Shown: one piece after another, positions 1 to 10,560 of the stretch | Layout: each line of letters starts with the position of its first letter | Position numbering within the stretch: position 1 is the stretch's first letter | Source of the DNA: Dermacentor variabilis | Lineage: Eukaryota; Arthropoda; Arachnida; Ixodida; Ixodidae | NCBI RefSeq assembly: GCF_050947875.1 | Contig: NC_134577.1 | Span: 69,878,639 to 69,942,638, forward strand | DNA length: 64,000 nucleotides | Reading direction: 5' to 3' | Notes under the pieces: model-generated | What the model saw: the letters and a program-made list of their open reading frames with translations, nothing else | Told to the model about the DNA's origin: nothing | The model's database searches: none | Program-made: the position numbers and the translations under genes

Positions 1-83
1 GCCGCCGAGGACTGATTCGAACCTGTGCCTTCGGGCATAGCGGCTCACCACCAAAGCCATTACGTTACCACGGCAGGTTTGCT
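1..83 (-). mobile_element. Ruka-like tRNA-derived SINE head, cut by the window edge
   Basis: Read on the minus strand this is a degenerate tRNA-like sequence. It has a B-box-like GGTTCGAATCA and ends in a GC-rich stretch that matches the start of the better preserved SINEs near 42.0 and 49.7 kb. The body of the SINE, if present, would lie to the left of the window. It is not a functional tRNA gene, because the A-box region and stems do not pair well. The family name is by resemblance only. Confidence 0.55.
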
Positions 84-678
84 GGTCCCCGGACGGCAAC
101 TAGGGGCCCATATAACGTAAAGCTATTCCAAACTCTTTCTATTCCCTTCCTGCAATGCGCCCTCCCGATTGGTCAAAAAAATTTGAGGGCCACTGCGACT
201 TCGCCTGTCTGTCACGTGACGTCACGAAAATCGCGACATCTGGTAGGAGTGTTTCCAATGATTATGCATGGTTAGGCAGCAGAAAAATGACGATTTCTGA
301 TTTGACGTTTTCTTCCCGATCAGCCCTTTGCTATTGTTCAAAATCTTTCGTGCTGCGCCGGCTTCGCCTGCCTATGACGCGCCCCCACTAAACCGCGACA
401 ACTCACCGCGTCGAAGTAACGTGTGTGCGTTCAAGATGCGACGAACAAAACTGAATTTTTTTCTTCATAGCTGGAGGCTGCTCCATTCCGAAATGACTAA
501 GAGGTAGCTGCCCACCGATCGCTGTGGCATTGGCTACTCGGAGCTTCCGAAGAGCATGGAATTATTTTCGTATAATACAACTTTTGGAGTGGCCGCATAA
601 GGTTATCAACCCTTTTTGGCACGATAACCTTATGTTTTGGAGGCAATGGAGGATAGTTTTGGAGGCAATAATTTCTGT
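84..678. other. No gene seen; low-copy-looking intergenic DNA
   Basis: No recognisable coding sequence. An E-box plus CRE-like motif (TCACGTGACGTCACG) lies near 211-225, and a hairpin is listed separately at 596-634. Short open frames here have no family resemblance that I can see. Confidence 0.5.
596..634. repeat. Small perfect stem-loop
   Basis: The 12-base arms CATAAGGTTATC (596-607) and GATAACCTTATG (623-634) are perfectly complementary around a 15-base loop. Just downstream a 15-base phrase containing TTTTGGAGGCAAT occurs twice (about 632-646 and 654-669). No function is evident. It may be a remnant of a foldback element. Confidence 0.6.
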
Positions 679-1152
679 TCAATTTATGTTAGTCCGTTTT
701 ATTGATGTTTGTAATTTAATATTCGTTAAGCAAGTTAGTTCGTGAACGTTAGTAGGCTGCAAAAAGAGGGCAGTGTCATCTGCATACATGACACTCTCGG
801 CAAGTTTATTCAGCCGAGTTATGTCATTTACGTAAATATGAAATTGCAGTGGCCCCAGTATAATTTCCTGAGGAACTCCACAAGTTATTACTAACAAGGA
901 GGAGCGACTTTCATCAATTACAGCACACTGCTTTCTATATTTTAAGGGCGAGTTTAAAAGGTCAAGTGCAACGCCACGGAATCCATAGTGTTCAAGTTTA
1001 ACGGGTACTATTTCATTATTTCTTTTATCCAATGCCTTCGATGAATTAATATATATGCCTAGCGTCAGAAGTTTATTATATCTGAACGCAATTATGTGCA
1101 CAGCACAAAACGATGAATGAGAAAGTAAACATGCTTGTTTATTTCCAAACAT
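679..1152 (-). pseudogene. CR1/Jockey-like non-LTR reverse transcriptase fragment
   Basis: A 157-codon minus-strand frame carries the core palm and fingers of a non-LTR RT. It has an SKALD motif (normally SKAFD), the segment KLEHYGFRG, a GVPQ.IILGPL block (normally GVPQGSILGPL) and the catalytic YADDTA motif (DNA 775-786). The pattern fits CR1/L2/Jockey-type LINEs rather than RTE. Endonuclease and C-terminal parts are absent, so this is a short internal relic. The N-terminal 25 or so codons come from flanking repeat DNA. Substitutions in conserved glycines suggest it is not active. RT identity is confident; the clade is less so. Confidence 0.75.
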
Positions 1153-1790
1153 TCATTCTCTGGCGGAAGAAATGGCTTCCGTCGGGATTAACCAAGCTAG
1201 CCAAGGCCTCCCTGCTGCAGGCTCCTGCAGCTAAGATCGTAGACGCTAACGGATTGTGCATGGCATTGTGTCTGGTAGATTGACATGCAGTCATGTGGAA
1301 CGTTGGAGTCTACCGTCATAGATGTCCTGAGCAGTAGGCAGTCTGTGAATGAGAAACAAGAACACCCCAAAAATGGTAAATTGAAATGCGCATTACCAGG
1401 AGGATTGCATAATTTCACAAATATGCTTTCCGAACTACTGCTTATGCTGCTATCAGCATCGCCGCGTAACCGCTTCGTGTTCCATTGCAAACTGCAGGGA
1501 GAGTACACGCCACTGCGTGGATGGGTATTCAAGGAGAGCACTCGTGCATCAAGTACAAGATACCTTACGTTGCTTACAGACCTTAACATCTGGTAACGCG
1601 CTTTATGTTATTGCCTTCTCCCCGGGGAATAACAGTGCATTGATGTTTAGTAATTTCGATGGCGAACCAGTGTCGACGAACTTTCACGTTTTGTGTTACG
1701 CAGCACTCCGCAGCACTTAAAGCTCTGTAATTGAATTTCGGTTCTTACTGCGTTGATTTCATATTATTTCAACGCAGTGTTAATAAAGCC
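1095..1790. repeat. Dispersed non-coding repeat, copy 1 (partner at 26765-27520)
   Basis: Several blocks recur in the same order in the 26.8-27.5 kb region: GAAATGGCTTC followed by an interrupted copy of CCAAGCTAGCC, CGTAGAC, and GAACCAGTGTCGA near 1660. The two copies are clearly diverged and include indels. No coding capacity is convincing. The borders are approximate because they were judged by eye. Confidence 0.5.
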
Positions 1791-2393
1791 AGTTATAAGC
1801 ACGATTGTGGTGCTTACTTATGGGTAGGCTATGCTTAAATGTTCTTTCTGCGCTTTCAGAAACGAAATTAGTAATTTGGTGTGATTAAGTCTAAACATAC
1901 ACTGTGCTAAAATTAACCATCGAATAAATTTTCTTTTGCATGTACATTCGTTCTAGCATGCAACTCAATAATATAGGTCAGTAGAGTGTGTTTTGTTGTG
2001 CGAAGATTGTAGTGCCGCTTTGAAAAGGATATCAAAAATAGCATGCTGCTAGCCAACGCCATGCATGTCAAATAATTGTAAGCTCTAGCAGCTATATTGT
2101 AAGACAGTGGAAGTCATCAGTTGTCGCTGGCAAAGCTACCACAGGGTACTCGGTGTGCTGTGCAAAGTTACAGAGCTCGCATTTCTGACTCTGCAATTTC
2201 AGCGCGATTTGCAACAGTAGTATCTACACTCTCGTTGAATATTTGCATTCGATCCAACAGAGGATTCGCAATGAGAGAACAACAGGTGCCTGTATATTGT
2301 CCTGGGGCGCTATGCCGGACGGTTTGGCCCTGTCGCAGCTTCTGGCGAACTCGTAGAATGGCAGTGCGGTCAGTGATATAATATAGCATATAT

Positions 2394-2569
2394 AAGTGAG
2401 CTTAAACAGCGCGAAAAAAAAACAAGGACAGGAGGAAACAAATACCACAGACAAGCGCTGATTGCCAACTTCGAGTTGGCAGTCAGCACTTGTCTGTGGT
2501 ATTTGTTAATCGTGTCCTTGTTTTTTTCGCGCGGTTTAACCTCACTTCTAAATATGAACCAACTAGCCC
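2394..2569. mobile_element. Long foldback (hairpin) repeat with 3' tail
   Basis: The left arm 2394-2470 and right arm 2474-2547 are nearly complementary around a 3-base loop (TCG), with a few mismatches and small indels. Both ends show CGCGAAAAAAA / TTTTTTTCGCG. A non-palindromic tail after the right arm contains GAACCAACTAGCCC (2556-2569). Almost the same phrase follows the hairpin at 16.1 kb, so both may belong to one family. It could be a MITE-like foldback or a retroposed hairpin. No target duplication is obvious here. Confidence 0.65.
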
Positions 2570-3620
2570 TCATCACGATCTTACAAAGATAGTGTAAAGT
2601 GTGCAAAATCAGCAGTTAATAAAACAGGCTACAATAATGTGCATCTGCCTCGCTTTCTTTCGTCCCGTCTAACCGAGGCGCAGTTAGATCGCAGGGGAGA
2701 ACTTGCGCGTACAAGGAAGGCGAGCACTACAAAGGCTTCCGAGAACTAGTGTGACGTGGCGTCGTGGCGATGCCCTCTCCCCTCACGCAACGCCTGGCGT
2801 GCTGTGGAGGCAGCCGGTGCACTTTTTTACCCGCTCTGCTCCGTCGAGGCGCCCTCGTGAGGCGGCATCGCATCCGATGGGAATGTAGGAGCCGTTTCGC
2901 TGCTACAGACAACCAGCGCCGGTCTTTTGGCTCTATGGCACGTTGACGTTTTCGCTTGAGTACGTGTAAAGCGCCGAGATACTTTGATGACACAACCGCT
3001 CTACCAAATTGGATGAGACTCGTTGCATTTGAGAATTAAAGTTAGGTATTATCTACTTCCGGAAGACAATTTCAATTTATGACTTCGCATTTTCTAAGGA
3101 AAATTGTTGCAAACAGATAAGTTCAAAAATATACATGCATAATGTTTATGAATCTATAACTCTACTTCAAAAACAGATAGTGCCATTCTGTAAATTACAC
3201 CTGTTAGACAATGGAAAGCGGACAAATGTAGTATAAGAAACATTAGTGTCCGTGAGATTATTATAATACTTACAAGCGCTTTGCGAAAGTCATAGTGAAA
3301 AACAGTGGTACACTTCAGAGAGGTGTATCACATATAAATTTGTCCGGTTTAGACGTGTTATTAGGTGTAGCTAACATATTTGTGGTATCAGTTTTGATTG
3401 CTGAGAAGAGAATTGTAAACTTGATGTACCCTTGACATTTTGCATTCGGTAGTTTTCAAAAATGTTAAACATACTGGCTTGGTAAATAAGAAATGCAGTT
3501 ACTACACTACTAGATATTCACTTTGTCTTTGAAATGAAAGAAACCTCATAGTAATTGGTGCTTTTTTTGCTGAGAAATTCGATGAGAGCTCCCGAGATAA
3601 AACCACGACCGCTGGATAAA
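2570..3620. other. No gene seen; GC-rich block then AT-rich DNA
   Basis: Positions about 2690-2960 are clearly GC-richer than the surroundings and have overlapping chance frames on both strands, with no recognisable domain. From about 2990 to 3600 the DNA is AT-rich and featureless to the eye. The GC-rich block may be a fragment of a dispersed repeat. Confidence 0.4.
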
Positions 3621-3627
3621 AAAAAAA

Positions 3628-4107
3628 TCAGATCATCGCCCCTTCCAGTCCGTGAAAATGGTCGAACAGCGAAGCTGTGTAAGTTGCGGCGTGCGTAACT
3701 CGCGAGTGAAACTTGGCAAGCAGTCTGTATTGAAAATCTCGAGCGCGCAGCTCGGGGTAGTCCTCTAGGCGCTGCCGTTTAAGCTCGGCATCTCTGGCGC
3801 GCAGGCCGGCCCTACAGAGACGAGCCTGTCCACAAGCCAACTCTCGCTGACGCTCGCGGTAGGCATCCTCTTCGTCAGGAGTACGCGCTACTCGTGGTGT
3901 TCCCATAGTTGTAGCTGGAATGCAATGTACGTAAGCACTAATCCAAAGCTCCGTGTATTGGGCGCAAGGCCCACCACTGCAGATGCGGGCGCTGCAATCG
4001 TTTTGATGATTGGTTGGACGGTTGCGGTTGACGTCTTTGTGTTTCTTAATGAGCTTACACACACGCTCGGATGCGACGGAGAGAACGACGTCAGAAACGG
4101 TATGCAT
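3628..4107 (-). CDS. Unrecognised Arg/Glu-rich ORF, probably repeat-derived
   Basis: A 159-codon frame. Its first 65 or so residues look like non-coding sequence. From an internal Met at about residue 68 (MGTPRVARTPDEED) it becomes rich in Arg, Glu, Ala and Leu, with a charged repeating pattern (AYRERQREL, ARDAELKRQRLEDYPELRARD). This resembles the charged STPR-like peptide repeats found in repeat-derived arthropod frames, but I cannot place it firmly. The likely start, if translated at all, is that internal Met (about 3906 on the minus strand). No neighbouring gene informs its role. Function unknown. Confidence 0.3.
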   Translation of the reverse strand: MHTVSDVVLSVASERVCKLIKKHKDVNRNRPTNHQNDCSARICSGGPCAQYTELWISAYVHCIPATTMGTPRVARTPDEEDAYRERQRELACGQARLCRAGLRARDAELKRQRLEDYPELRARDFQYRLLAKFHSRVTHAATYTASLFDHFHGLEGAMI

Positions 4108-4317
4108 GCAGTCCTCCGGTGTCTCTTGCGTTCGATGTCTCGAGTTTGCTCGGTGGCGGGGTTAGCAGCATCCGACCGGCGTTGCCACTTGCGATTCTTC
4201 AAAGTTAAATTGCTTCAAAATTAAATCTGCCCGTCACGTAAGGGAGTTGATGGCTCATACCCCCCGAAGCAATGTCTCCTATCCTCGTAAACGCGGGCTC
4301 CCCATTAGGACGACAGA

Positions 4318-4320
<3 letters not shown>

Positions 4321-4356
<36 letters not shown>
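4321..4356 (+). repeat. (GA)18 microsatellite at the 3' end of the minus-strand LINE
   Basis: An uninterrupted GA run, read as (CT)n on the LINE strand, sits exactly where the LINE 3'UTR stops. The LINE at 45 kb also terminates in (CT)n, so the dinucleotide tail is probably templated or slipped during retroposition rather than an independent satellite. Confidence 0.85.
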
Positions 4357-4358
<2 letters not shown>

Positions 4359-6780
4359 ACTTCATGTAGTCGCCTGCAGAACGACACCATGACTAAATGG
4401 CGCCGTGACGCGGGCCCTGACGTCTTCTCAGCGGGTGGTCTCTACTCAACTCCAGCGCGTGTTACTCCCGCGGGCGGTCGCCCTGAGGGGCAACGTTCCG
4501 TCGGTTTCGCTCGGCCTTTTATCTTTCAAGAGCCGCCTAGACCTGCTGGACGGCCCAGGTTTGACTTTCGTGGTCGTAGCATTCCGCCGCAGCCGCGAGT
4601 CGCGGCGGAATCGTTGTACTTGTCGAAGCCTCATTGGGGAACTTGGTGCAATCCCATAGGATGTGCGTCAGGGTGGCCCTCTCCCGCTGGCACACGCGGC
4701 ACACATCACTCACATATAATTTAGGGTATAGATGAGTCATTAACACTGGGGTGGGTAAAGAACCAGTTTGCAATTGTCTGAACAGCACCGCCTCCGCTCG
4801 GCTCAGCCCCGGGTGCGGGGGTGGGAAAGTCCTTCGAGCCAGGCGGTGGAACTGTGTAAGTTCATTGAACGTCGTCATGCGGTCCTTTGCACTACACCAC
4901 GTTGGACGGTCGGTTGCAGCGGCGCGGTTTGTTAGCTCTCGCGCCACTGCGTGTGCCATCTCGTTGTGGTTTTCGTGCTTCTCGGACGCATCGTTGCCCG
5001 CGTGCGCCGGGAACCACTTGATTCTAACATACCGATTCTGTCGTTTCAGGTCAGCCGAGCACAGAACGCGCACAGCCTCACCACACACTTTACCCTTTGC
5101 ATAATTCCGCACTGCACTTCGCGAATCGCACAACACCGTCTGGCACCTGGGGTCGGCAATGGCCAGGGCAATGGCCACCTCCTCCGCCTGACACGCCTCG
5201 CGGACCCGTAAGCTCGCCGCTGCCCTCGTCGCGCCGGACGACGCCTCGATGACGGTAGCTACGAACGCCGCGCAGTCTCCCCGGTATTCTGCCGCATCCA
5301 CGAACCTTGCGTGCTCGTCCTTGGCGTGAAAGTCGATGAGGGCCTGGGCCCTCGCCGCTCTTCTCTCCTTGTTATACTCCGGGTTCATGTTTCTCGGGAT
5401 GAGGTCCACCCGAATCCGGCGCCGGGTTCCGTCCGGGACAGAAACGTCGCTACTCGCCGCTTTCGCTACGGCATGACGCCCAAGTATTGAAGTATGCGCC
5501 TGCCGGCTTCGGTCATAGAGAGCCGCTCCAGCTGGGCGGTCCGTTGCGCTTCCGCAATTTCGTCGAGGGTATTGTGTACCCCCAGGCTCAGGAGCTTGTT
5601 GGTGTTCGTACACTCGAATAGTCCGAGCGCCGCCTTGTAAGCTCGGCGTATCAGGGCGTTGATTTTATTCCTTTCAGATTGCATCCAGTTGTGGAAGGCT
5701 GCAACGTAGGTGACGTGCTGATTACGAAGGAGTGCACAAGCCGAATCAAGCTTTCCTCCTTCATCCCGGCCTTGCGGTTGGCAACCCGTCTGATGAAACG
5801 TATGGCGTTGGTAAGGCTGTAAGGCGGGAAATAGTCTCACCGTTACCCGGTCGCTTGTCTATAATCATGCCGAGCAACCGGATTTTGTCAACCTCCGGGA
5901 TGACGTGGCCGTTTCTCGTCACGATCTTGATGGCCTCGTAATCCCTCGCTTCGCTCTTCTTACGTCTGACGTACTTCGGTGGTAACACCAGCAGTTCTGA
6001 CTTGCTTGGTGAGCAGATCTAACTGGAACCCTTCAGCTGGTCCTCAATCGCGTCGACGGCTTCTTGCAGCGTGCTCTCAATGTGACCATCGCTGCCTCCC
6101 GGAACCCACAGCGTGATGTCATCGGCGTAGATGGTGTGCCGGACGCCCTCGACGCGAGAGAGTCACTTGGCCACCCCGATCATAACGAGGTTGAATAAGA
6201 ACGGCGAGATGACCGAGCCTTGGGGGGTCCCAACACTGCCGAGCCTCTTTTCTTGGAGCCGTAGATCGCCGGCGCAGAGCTCGGTAGTCCGCCCCGTCAG
6301 AAAGTCCTTGATATAATTGTACGTTCTAGCGCCCATGTTGAGTCTGGACACCTGGGGCTAGGATCGCAGAGTGCTTCACCTTGTCGAAGGCGCTCTGCAG
6401 GTCCAGCCCCAGAATGGCCTTGTTGTCTTTCGTTCGGATGTCATCGTCGATGATATCTTTCTTTAACAGAATCATCGCGTCTTGGGTGCCGAGGGAACGC
6501 CGAAACCCGATGATCGTGGTGGGGTATAGTCCCGACTCCTCCAGGTAATCCTGCCACCTACACATGAGGACGTGCTCCAACACCTTGGCCACGCAGGACG
6601 TGAGCGAGATGGGCCTTAGGTTGTCCGAGTTCGGCGGCTTGCCTGGTTTGGGGATGAGTATGGTCTTGGCAGTCTTCCACTGCTGGGGCAGTGAACCCGC
6701 ACTCCAGCACTTGTTGTAGTAACCGGTGAGGTTTTCGATGGCCACATCGCTGAGAAATTCCACGCTGGAACGATGAGCGG
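4321..6780 (-). pseudogene. I-type LINE with RT, RNase H and C-terminal zinc finger, 5'-truncated
   Basis: On the minus strand, RT blocks run from about 6770 (LPQQWKTAKTILIPKPGK, RPISLTSCVAK) through GLDLQSAFDKVKH, a GTPQGSVISP block and YADD (DNA 6118-6129). The pieces are split over several frames, so frameshifts are present. A 358-codon frame (5613-4537) follows with an RNase H-like domain (CDSRSAVRNY; KWFPAHAGN) and a C-terminal finger CRVC...HILWDC. After the stop at 4537 comes a 3'UTR that ends in a (CT)n run. Endonuclease and ORF1 are missing, and coding similarity ends near 6780, as expected for 5' truncation during target-primed reverse transcription. RT plus RNase H is typical of I-superfamily LINEs. 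The element is inactive. Confidence 0.85.
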
Positions 6781-7026
6781 TAACGGAGCCAGCCGTGGAA
6801 ACAGACGACGACGACGAACGCGAGAATGGTGGCACGAGCGCGTTCGCGCCGAGGGGCGCCACTGAGCCAGCTGTGGAAGACGACGACGCTCGACTCATTG
6901 CTGATGATGATAGTTTCCGCAAACTCTGACGACGAGGGCACACAGTCCGCATAACCAGCTTCGCTGTAAAAGAAAATTGCGAACTCATCTACCAGAAAAT
7001 GGGTGCAAGCGAAGTTCTGGACCCGC
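6781..7026. other. No gene seen; internally duplicated GC-rich spacer
   Basis: A phrase of the form GAGCCAGC(C/T)GTGGAA followed by GACGACGACG occurs twice (near 6785 and 6865). An open minus-strand frame runs through here from the LINE but loses RT similarity, so this is flanking repeat DNA. Confidence 0.4.
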
Positions 7027-7213
7027 AGTTTTAATGCGACAGCGTTAAGGAGCTCGTGTCGCAGAAAAGCCGGTGCTGTCGGCGGCGTTGGCCGTGAGCG
7101 AAAAATGACAGAAGACCATTCATAAATGAAAACAACTTGCAAGATGGGCTGGGTGGGAATTGAACCAGGGTCTCCGGAGTGCGAGACGGAAACGCTACCA
7201 CTCAGCCATAAGT
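7027..7213 (-). mobile_element. tRNA-derived SINE, apparently full length
   Basis: On the minus strand there is an A-box-like TGGCTGAGTGG near 7198-7208 and a B-box GGTTCAATTCCC (7155-7166). A conserved-looking body follows that includes a GCTCACGGCCAACGCC stretch and ends in TTAACGCTGTCGCATTAAAA. The internal polymerase III promoter layout and the non-tRNA body fit a SINE and not a tRNA gene. It differs from the Ruka-like and 35.6-kb SINE families in its body. Confidence 0.75.
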
Positions 7214-8340
7214 TCGATGGTTCAAAGCGGGACGAAAGCGCCTCTAGTGACTGCGGTGTAGCCTTAGAAACGTGCCGCAGAAAGTTATACTGCGGTGTAT
7301 ATCGGTAATTATGAGCATGTAAATTACAGAAGTCGCAGTTAAACGGGTAGCGAAGTACGTTTCCGCTACATTTCTTCTGCGCTTCGCACACACGCAGAGC
7401 CATCTTGCGGCGAACACAGAAGACCCCCTCCTCGCAATGTACGGCGTTGCCCCGACAGGTGGCGCGTCACTCGCCCGCTTCTCCCCTTCGTATCGTTTGA
7501 GCGCATTGGGGCCGTGTGGGGATCGGTGCGAGGATGCTCCAGTACCCTTGCGTTTAATAAGTTTTCTCACTCTCTCCCCTTCCAAGTTCCAGCGTGCGTC
7601 ACTCGAACCCTCGTGTTCAGGCGACGTCACTCCTATTTCTGCTCACAGCGCGATTCCTAGGTGCAGCGGCTGATGCGGGACGCCTCTGACGTGATCGCTG
7701 CGCCGTAGCGCGTCTGGTGGGAAAGCGCCCCCTGCCAAGTGTGCCGTGCTGCTGGCGAGGAGTCATGTATCTGCGCGGTGCCCCCAAGCGAGAAAGACGA
7801 CGATCCCATCGAGGCGTCAGCCCCATGATCACGTCCGCCTTCATGGCGCGTCCCGGCCCGGCTGTCCGTGCCGATCACGACGTTTGGCTCGCGTAGATCG
7901 TTTCTCTCTCCGAGACACCGAGTTCTTTGGTTTTTCGTTATCTAAATGCCTCGGCTTCACACTCCCTCACAGCGAATTGGGCACGTGCACGACGAGCCCT
8001 TTCTCGAGCGAGTTCCCGGCGGCGTTCATGACACTCCGCCTGTTCTTCCACCGAACGCACGACGGGCGGCCCGCTCCCGCAGTCGTTGCTTCAACGCAGC
8101 CTGCTCTTCGACAGAAAGAACCAAACGTGGCCTCCCCCGCCGACTGCCAGGCCTGAACTGGCGGGAAACGGCGGGCGCGCGGAGAGCGAACACGCATTCA
8201 CGCCCTTCCTCTTCTCTGGTGGAGAGTGGACGCCTGTGCTTGACTTGAGCCTTGCGCTGCGTCTGCTTCTTCGTTCATATAAAACCCTGCTTTAAAGGAC
8301 GCGTATGAAGAACCGTCGGTGGTTTTAGTTTTCCCTAAAC
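7214..8340. other. No gene seen; long GC-rich stretch with a promoter-like TATA box
   Basis: Mostly GC-rich, with overlapping chance frames on both strands and no recognisable domain. A TATA-like TTCATATAAAACC lies at about 8272-8284, which could mark an LTR or a promoter. The segment about 7930-8160 read on the minus strand is Arg/Glu-rich and vaguely recalls the frame at 3.6-4.1 kb. I could not assign a family. Confidence 0.35.
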
Positions 8341-8490
8341 AAAGCCGTCAGTAGCGGAATTGGTTAGCATGGTGGTCTCGCAACCCGGAGGTTGGTGCTT
8401 CGAATCCGCAGCCGGACAAAGAAGTTTTATTTTCATGCGGCTTTAGTTTTTTTTTTCGTGCGGCAACACCGACGCCGACAGGAGTGAGGC
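8341..8490 (+). mobile_element. tRNA-derived SINE (second type)
   Basis: The tRNA-like head contains an A-box-like TAGCGGAATTGG (about 8351-8362) and a B-box-like GGTGCTTCGAATCC (about 8394-8407). A body follows with a T-rich run and GCAACACCGACGCCGACAG. The cloverleaf is imperfect and the sequence continues into a SINE-like body, so this is not a functional tRNA. Ends are approximate. Confidence 0.6.
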
Positions 8491-9717
8491 AATACAAGCT
8501 TCATTTGAAAACGAACCGGCATAGGAAATACGCCAAGAACGCGCATTTGCAGGCATTGGAAGACGCCTCCCATCCCCGGCAGCTAGCGCTGTTCGGCCCA
8601 GCAAAACGGCCGTTGCAGTTTGCCTGACGCGGCAGACCGCACCTTTTTTTTATCCAGTGACTGTGCTGTAGCGATATTATGTCCATTGCGTTCTATAACG
8701 GCACAAATGGGATTTTAATTATTTGTAATTTATTCCTAAACTCATCGACTTTACATTCAAGCAAATTAAAATATGTGTTCAAAACTTTCACGAAACTCGC
8801 AGTAGAAATGTCAGAAAATATTTCCTGTTAATGCTTCGTGCCCAGCAAATATACTCGATGAAACGATAATCAAATGAAAGAAAACCGCCTATGGTTTCGC
8901 CTATGAGTCTGCCTACGCCTAACTGTCGTGAGGTGACGTCGAAGTGATGCTGGCCAATAAATCTCGACGCGTCTCGGAAGGATATATTCTATGGCTTCAT
9001 ACGATTACGTCATTCAACAGAAGTTACAGCCAGAGCTCGCGTAGATCGTGGGCTTCGCCGAACTGGGGCCTTTCGGCATAGGGCGCTATGCCGAAAGGCC
9101 CCAGTAGCATCCTTGACCCGCTGTATTGAGTTGAAGACCTAAATGTACGGTTAGTCGCCTTTTAGTAACCGGTATGCTCTGACGGTCTATATTTGAATTG
9201 ATTGCATGGATTTGTTAAACGCTTGCGTTACACCTTCTTGCAGGGCCTGTGATAGTTCGATAGTTTCGTGTGAGCTATGCAGTTATTATAGCAATGGAAA
9301 CGCTTATAAATTTTTCTAAAACCTGTTCGGAAAGTCCGCGCATATTCGAAACTCTATAAGCTCTAATAGAACGCACTCTGTTATCTAAATGTAGTTTTCT
9401 AAAAGGCGACATGAAGAGAGAAATTTCTTATGAAGCTGTTTTTCAGTAGACAGCAAAATGTGAAGACGATTGAAGCAGGCGTCATGCTTGCGATATTGCA
9501 CTGAGACTTTTCTCACAGAACACTAACTTTTTCCACGGCCTAGTCCTCGCCGTCCGTACCTGACATCCTCCAATTTCTTGCAGCTACGCCGGATATCCTA
9601 ACGACATTGTTCTGACAAAAGATCAGGCCGGTCGCAGCCGCGTCGAAAAGTTTTCTTTGTGCGCCATCTACCTGTGATTTCGTGCAAAGTTCCACGTTAA
9701 CTCGTCGTCAGCACTTT
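8491..9717. other. No gene seen apart from a short perfect hairpin
   Basis: AT-rich DNA with stops in all frames. The only clear structure is the 20-bp-arm hairpin at 9062-9105, listed separately. Confidence 0.5.
9062..9105. repeat. Perfect 20-bp inverted repeat with 4-base loop
   Basis: The arms ACTGGGGCCTTTCGGCATAG (9062-9081) and its exact complement (9086-9105) flank the loop GGCG. The stem is GC-rich and would form a very stable hairpin in RNA or single-stranded DNA. No T-run follows, so a factor-independent terminator is not implied. It could be the fused ends of a foldback element. Confidence 0.85.
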
Positions 9718-10560
9718 GGTTCTGCCATCTGTCTAACCGTTGTCACCTTAATGTGTCTCAACATGCCTCAATAATTCCCCCTCCGTCTCAACTGTTCTCG
9801 CCTAAATATGCCTCAATAATTTAATGTCAAATTGATGTACATATTTGCCATATTGTACATAACGAATTCGAACACTTCAATGCCGTAAAACATTTTATCT
9901 CCATCCTCGAATTCGTCATTATCGCTGGACAAACAAGCCTCTCTCGCACACGTTAAAAATGCGTTCACAGGCTCTTTCTGGAAAATTCATACGACTTGGG
10001 GCAACCATTTTCTCACGAAACAACAACATTTCGAATCACGGCTTGGGTGAACTGGGGTTGTGGCTGCCAAATCTTTTTTCTGCTTATATAGCATGAACCT
10101 TCTTTTTCTGCGAGAATTCTCAAGATACCATGTAAGAATTTCCTTCGTTAGTAGAACTGTAAGATTTCTTGTTTCTGTGCCGGAAATGTCTACGCAGTAA
10201 AAAATAAATGCAAAACTTGCTTCTCTTTTGGGGGTATTTTGTACTTATCAGGACGATGCATGATTTTGAGCCGTCGATGAACATGACCTTGAAAGTTTCA
10301 GCTGGCGTACCTGTTGAAAGTACAAAAATAACATTGACTTGTTATTGTGAATTTGCTTTTCGTTTTAATGGCAGTACAAGTAATCTCCGCCTCTAAATAT
10401 TTCAGCTCAAAGCCTGAAATTACACTATTTGCCAAAGGTGATCGGTAAATATTCTTTGAAACTGTAAACATGGTGCAACTATGTAACTGACGCAAAATGT
10501 TAAATTCTATATATAGCTTGCCTAAATATTTATAATTTGCTCAGGTTGTAACTGGTTTGT
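9718..10560. repeat. Dispersed non-coding repeat, copy 1 (partner at 23255-24075)
   Basis: Ordered shared blocks with the 23.3-24.1 kb region include CTGTCTAACCGTT, CTCAATAATTTA, the TGATGTAC...ATTTGC...ATATTG segment, CAACAACRTTTCGAATCA, TACTTATCAGGA and ACCTGTTGA(A/C)AGTACAAAAA. Both copies are in the same orientation and lack coding capacity. The family is unidentified. Confidence 0.65.

Noticed and set aside
7140..7215. tRNA gene on the minus strand
   Set aside because: Pol III boxes are present but followed by a SINE body; the acceptor stem does not pair.
9062..9105. Rho-independent terminator
   Set aside because: No T-run after the stem, no upstream gene, and a eukaryotic context.
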